Both the position numbers and the translations under genes were made by a program. Shown one piece after another: positions 19,797 through 23,204 of a stretch of 23,204 nucleotides of DNA. The notes below the pieces were generated by a model. The model worked only from the letters and a program-made list of their open reading frames with translations. It searched no databases and was not told where the DNA came from. The DNA comes from Colivivens sp963645405. GTDB lineage: Bacteria > Bacteroidota > Bacteroidia > Bacteroidales > Bacteroidaceae. The stretch covers positions 1 to 23,204 of the forward strand of contig CAVISR010000044.1 of NCBI GenBank assembly GCA_963645405.1, read 5' to 3'. Within the stretch, counting starts at the first letter, position 1, and each line of letters begins with the position of its first letter.

Positions 19797-22547
19797 ATGG
19801 ACAGAATACTCATACTGGACGGAGCAACAGGCACTGTCCTCCAACAGCGTGGATTCAGCGGCAATTTCGACATGCTCAACCTCACCCACCCCGAAGCCAT
19901 AAAGCAAATACACACCGAATACTTGCAGGCAGGAGCCGACATCATATCCACCAACACCTTCTCGTCACAGAGAATTTCACAGGCAGACTACGATGCAACC
20001 GACAAGATAAAAGAGCTGAATGCAGCAGGAGCACGGCTGGCACGCGAGGCAGCAGACGAATTCACGAAACAGAATCCGTCCAAGCCACGTTATGTCGTTG
20101 GAAGCGTTGGTCCAACCAACCACACCTGCTCCATGAGCCCGGACGTGAGCGACCCTGCCCGACGCGACATCACGTTCGACGAACTGGTCGATGCCTACAC
20201 CGAGCAGATTACTGCCCTTATTGAGAACGGAGTCGACGGAATCCTTCTCGAAACCATCTTCGACACGCTCAATGCCAAAGCAGGTATCTATGCAGCACAA
20301 CAAGCGATGGAAGCAACAGGCAGGAAAGTGAAGCTCATGCTGTCCGTCACAGTTTCCGACAAGGCTGGGCGCACCCTGTCGGGACAAACCATCGAGGCAT
20401 TCCTTGCTTCAGTTGCCCATGCCGACATATTCTCAGTAGGGCTCAACTGTTCATTCGGAGCAGCCGAACTGAAACCATTCATACGCGAACTGTCAGCCCG
20501 AGCGCCTTACTTCATCAGTTGCCACCCCAATGCAGGACTCCCCAACGAAATGGGAGCCTACGACCAGACTCCGCAGGAGTTCGTGGAGCAGACCAAGGGA
20601 TTCGCGTGCGAAGGACTCGTCAACATCCTTGGAGGTTGCTGCGGAACCACACCTGCATACATCAAGTTGCTGCATGACACACTCATCGAAGAGGGACTCA
20701 TCGGCAACGTACATGTCCCGTGCCAACCCGACACCACCTTCACACTCTCCGGACTTGAAGTACTCAAACTCACACCCGAGGTACATTTCATGAATATCGG
20801 TGAACGGTGCAACGTAGCAGGTTCACGCAAATTCCTGCGACTCATCAGTGAGCACAACTACGATGAAGCCCTTCAGATTGCACGCCGCCAGGTGGAAGAC
20901 GGAGCAATGGTGCTCGACATCAATATGGACGACGGACTTCTCGACTCAAAGGCAGAGATGGTTCATTTCGTCAACCTCCTCATGTCCGACCCCGACATCT
21001 CCAAAGTACCGTTCATGATTGACTCGTCCACATGGGACGTCATCACTGCCGCACTCAAATGCGTGCAGGGCAAGTGCATAGTCAATTCGCTGTCGCTGAA
21101 AGAGGGAGAAGCAGCCTTCCTTGCCAAGGCAAGCGAGGTGAAACGCCTCGGAGCAGCACTCGTCGTCATGGCATTCGACGAGGAAGGACAAGCCACCACC
21201 TACGACCGCAAGATACAGATTTGTCAGAGAGCCTACAATCTTCTGACCGGAATCGGGTTCAATCCCTCCGACATCATCTTCGACCCCTGCGTACTCGCAG
21301 TGGGAACAGGCATTGAAGAACATGCCAACTACGGGCTCGACTTCATCCGTGCCACACGCTGGATAAAGCAAAACCTCCCCCACTCCCACATCAGCGGAGG
21401 AATAAGCAACCTGTCGTTCTCCTTCAGAGGCAACAACTACCTGCGCGAGGCAATCCATGCCGTGTTCCTCTACCACACCATCAGCGAGGGAATGGAGATG
21501 GCAATCGTCAATCCTTCGGCAAAAGTCACCTATGCCGACATACCAAGCGACCTGGTAGAAGCAATCGATGATCTGTTGCTCAACCGACGGAAGGACGCCA
21601 CCGAACGTCTCACCGACATTGCCCAGAACCTCACAGCCACCAAAGAAGAGAGTGTTGTCGACAAGAAGGCACTCACACTCGAAGAGATGATCATGAAGGG
21701 AACAACCGAAGGGCTTGAACCGGCACTGATGGATGCCCTCAAGCAGTTGCACACCCCAGTGAAAGTGATTGAAGGACCGTTGATGGAAGCAATGAACAAG
21801 GTGGGAAAACTCTTCGGAGAAGGAAAGATGTTTCTTCCGCAAGTAGTCAAGACAGCACGCACCATGAAGCAGGCAGTCACGATACTCCAACCATACATCG
21901 AGCAGGCAAACAGTCTGCAGGCAGATAGCCAATCTGCAGGCAGTCAACCGGCAAACCTCGAAGAATGTCCTTGCTGTCATGTTCCCACGCACAAACATGT
22001 TGCCACAGTCAAACGTCAGGAACAGTCCAACAGCCACCCACACGTGTTGCTTGCAACCGTGAAAGGCGACGTACACGACATCGGCAAGAACATCGTGTCC
22101 GTGGTCATGGGCTGCAACGGCTATGAGATAACCGACCTTGGAGTCATGGTTCCGGCAGAAACCATCGTAGAGCAAGCACTTGCCACCCATGCCGACCTCA
22201 TCGGACTGTCAGGACTCATCACACCATCGCTGACCGAGATGACAAACACAGCCCATGCCCTGCGTGAGGCAGGAATATCCGTGCCGCTCATGATTGGCGG
22301 AGCCACCACAAGCGACCTGCACACAGCCCTCAAGATTGCAACCGAATACGACGGACCCGTCATATGGTTGAAAGACGCGTCACAAAACGTGGTCGAAGCA
22401 CAGAAAGTGCTCGACCCCCGCACCAAAGACCAGTATATTGCAGACCTGAAGGCACATCAGTCACAACTGTGCGATGAATACAACAGTCAGAAACCGCAGT
22501 TGCTCACCCTCGAAGAAGCACGCAAAAGAAAGCATAAGGTTCTGTAA
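19797..22547 (+). CDS. metH: Cobalamin-dependent methionine synthase, without activation domain
   Basis: It transfers the methyl group of methyltetrahydrofolate to homocysteine through methylcobalamin. The 916 residues contain the homocysteine domain (about 1-300) with zinc cysteines C218 (GLNCS) and C281, C282 (GGCCGTTP), the pterin domain (about 325-590, opening NIGERCNVAGSRKF), the helical cap (about 620-700) and the cobalamin domain with D758-V-H760-D-I-G763, whose histidine ligates cobalt. The C-terminal SAM-binding activation domain of the roughly 1,230-residue E. coli enzyme is absent, so reactivation must use a separate protein. An unusual linker (about 702-748) precedes the cobalamin domain and includes CPCCHVPTHKH. 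The gene lies four bases behind smpB, and no room exists for a cobalamin riboswitch directly in front. Confidence 0.96.
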   Translation: MDRILILDGATGTVLQQRGFSGNFDMLNLTHPEAIKQIHTEYLQAGADIISTNTFSSQRISQADYDATDKIKELNAAGARLAREAADEFTKQNPSKPRYVVGSVGPTNHTCSMSPDVSDPARRDITFDELVDAYTEQITALIENGVDGILLETIFDTLNAKAGIYAAQQAMEATGRKVKLMLSVTVSDKAGRTLSGQTIEAFLASVAHADIFSVGLNCSFGAAELKPFIRELSARAPYFISCHPNAGLPNEMGAYDQTPQEFVEQTKGFACEGLVNILGGCCGTTPAYIKLLHDTLIEEGLIGNVHVPCQPDTTFTLSGLEVLKLTPEVHFMNIGERCNVAGSRKFLRLISEHNYDEALQIARRQVEDGAMVLDINMDDGLLDSKAEMVHFVNLLMSDPDISKVPFMIDSSTWDVITAALKCVQGKCIVNSLSLKEGEAAFLAKASEVKRLGAALVVMAFDEEGQATTYDRKIQICQRAYNLLTGIGFNPSDIIFDPCVLAVGTGIEEHANYGLDFIRATRWIKQNLPHSHISGGISNLSFSFRGNNYLREAIHAVFLYHTISEGMEMAIVNPSAKVTYADIPSDLVEAIDDLLLNRRKDATERLTDIAQNLTATKEESVVDKKALTLEEMIMKGTTEGLEPALMDALKQLHTPVKVIEGPLMEAMNKVGKLFGEGKMFLPQVVKTARTMKQAVTILQPYIEQANSLQADSQSAGSQPANLEECPCCHVPTHKHVATVKRQEQSNSHPHVLLATVKGDVHDIGKNIVSVVMGCNGYEITDLGVMVPAETIVEQALATHADLIGLSGLITPSLTEMTNTAHALREAGISVPLMIGGATTSDLHTALKIATEYDGPVIWLKDASQNVVEAQKVLDPRTKDQYIADLKAHQSQLCDEYNSQKPQLLTLEEARKRKHKVL

Positions 22548-22548
22548 A

Positions 22549-22596
22549 GCACGGTGGATAACCAACAGAATGTTTTAGGTTCTGCGTTAGCCGTGC
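22549..22596 (+). repeat. Two-stem inverted repeat directly after metH
   Basis: GCACGG (22549-22554) pairs with CCGTGC (22591-22596), and inside it CAGAA (22565-22569) pairs with TTCTG (22580-22584). It begins two bases past the metH stop codon. There is no T-run, so it is more a 3'-end stabilising or Rho-linked structure than a standard terminator. Confidence 0.5.
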
Positions 22597-22604
22597 GAGC
22601 TTGA

Positions 22605-22630
22605 ATAGGAGTCAGCTTTCTCCGAAGCGT
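22605..22630 (-). repeat. 26-base hairpin element, copy 2 (inverted)
   Basis: Read on the minus strand it gives ACGCTTCGGAGAAAGC followed by TGACTCCTAT, the same element as at 111-136, with one T missing from the left stem arm. Together with copy 3 it forms a 113-base inverted pair. Confidence 0.75.
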
Positions 22631-22691
22631 AGACGATGACGTTCGAACTCCGTTCGCTTATTTTGCCTCACACAGTCCCGCACTCGCTTTA

Positions 22692-22717
22692 ACGCTCTCG
22701 GAGAGAGCTAACTCCTA
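22692..22717 (+). repeat. 26-base hairpin element, copy 3
   Basis: ACGCTCTCGGAGAGAGC followed by TAACTCCTA. The stem GCTCTC / GAGAGC differs from copy 1 by one base in each arm, and the pairing is kept. With copy 2 it bounds 61 bases that carry no gene, like the ends of a very small non-autonomous element. Confidence 0.75.
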
Positions 22718-22905
22718 ACGCTGATGCTTCAGTCAGGCGCTTGTGCACCAATTGACGTTCACAAATCCAGCTCACGCAATGCCACTTTGTGTTCCCCAGC
22801 CGCATGGCGGTTTATTACGGTTTATCGCCCGAGGCGGTTCGGCTGTGGCGCAGCCACTGGCGGTGAGGTTCTGATGCAGGCGTGGAGAGCTTGCTCTCCT
22901 AAGCC

Positions 22906-22933
22906 AGCGGCATAAGCACAGCGGCATAAGCAC
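22906..22933 (+). repeat. Perfect 14-base tandem duplication
   Basis: AGCGGCATAAGCAC occurs twice back to back (22906-22919, 22920-22933) without a mismatch, which suggests a recent duplication in non-coding DNA. Confidence 0.85.
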
Positions 22934-23204
22934 GGAGTGTGAACGAAACGTAACCATCCGAAACAAGCCGACTTGTCCATATCAAAATAGCCAACAAACT
23001 GCAATTTTACAATAGTTCTTCATTTCTCTTTATTTTCTATTATTCTACATAAGCCCACAAGAGTACTGGTTTACCCTGTTGAATAAAGGTCTTCAAAGCC
23101 TGAAACTTTAAAACTTTAACCCAACTTTGACCCCCTAACCTTGTTTTTATTGCTGTATCAGCTGTTTAGCAATTGCCGTTTGCGTTACTGTGTACTACAG
23201 ATTT

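Larger units (their letters stand above)
22548..23204. other. Gene-free, repeat-rich right end
   Basis: No credible gene lies in these 657 bases; frames up to 64 codons have no recognisable content. The stretch holds the post-metH stem, two inverted hairpin elements (22605-22630, 22692-22717), a GTTCGAAC palindrome at 22641-22648, a 7-base-stem hairpin GGAGAGC / GCTCTCC (22884-22899) and a 14-base direct repeat (22906-22933). From about 22990 base composition turns A/T-rich, with repeated AACTTT near 23104-23125; this part may be upstream sequence of a gene outside the window. Confidence 0.7.

Noticed and set aside
20946..22190. A 414-codon frame antisense to metH
   Set aside because: Shadow of metH; Cys/His-rich without a motif.
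22537..22585. AGGTTCTG at the metH end repeated 40 bases later
   Set aside because: An eight-base match at a distance of about two 20-base units; too short to claim as a repeat array. Part of it is explained by the stem at 22565-22584.
22990..23204. Possible remnant of a minus-strand mobile-element gene at the right edge
   Set aside because: All three minus-strand frames are broken by stops within a few codons of the edge and no domain can be recognised. A short readable stretch is not evidence.

Overview
The window is a piece of a Bacteroidota chromosome, most likely order Bacteroidales and probably Prevotellaceae. Three things point there: promoters of the TTTG / TAnnTTTG type rather than TATAAT, a Rho factor with a very long low-complexity insertion, and Bacteroidales-type versions of S1, PurC, class III FBPase and MetH. 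The family is inferred from protein character only. No tRNA, rRNA, CRISPR array, transposase or integrase gene was seen.

Layout. Positions 1-344 hold no gene but contain repeats and palindromes. From 8486 down to 345 there is a minus-strand run: glnS, a TPR protein, phoH, purC, menG (ubiE), aroE and a membrane acyltransferase. The phoH-purC-menG-aroE part is overlapping and clearly one transcript; the only clear promoter seen is upstream of glnS. Divergent from glnS is a small secreted protein (8645-9271) with its own promoter and terminator. Next come rho on the minus strand (11783-9642) and rpsA on the plus strand (12250-14031), divergent, each with a recognisable promoter and a long leader. 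From 14437 to 16402 lies a small-gene region: a secreted mini-protein resembling a type IX sorting domain, an ECF sigma factor, a single-pass membrane protein with the position and shape of an anti-sigma factor, and a secreted Spy/CpxP/CnrX-like protein, closed by a strong intrinsic terminator. Then fbp (class III), a DMP19/DUF4375-like acidic protein, smpB and metH follow on the plus strand. The final 657 bases are non-coding and repeat-rich.

Function. Most genes are housekeeping: translation (glnS, rpsA, smpB), transcription termination (rho), purine, shikimate and menaquinone synthesis, gluconeogenesis and methionine synthesis. The sigma module is the only obvious signal-transduction unit.

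The most unusual signal is not a gene. Degenerate tandem repeats, most with a period of exactly 22 bases and unrelated in sequence from place to place, recur between genes. Many begin at, or straddle, a stop codon (acyltransferase, glnS, the 8645 gene, the 15484 gene, the 15914 gene, the DMP19-like gene). A second signal is a 26-base hairpin element present once at the left edge and twice, inverted, at the right edge, with compensatory base changes in its stem.
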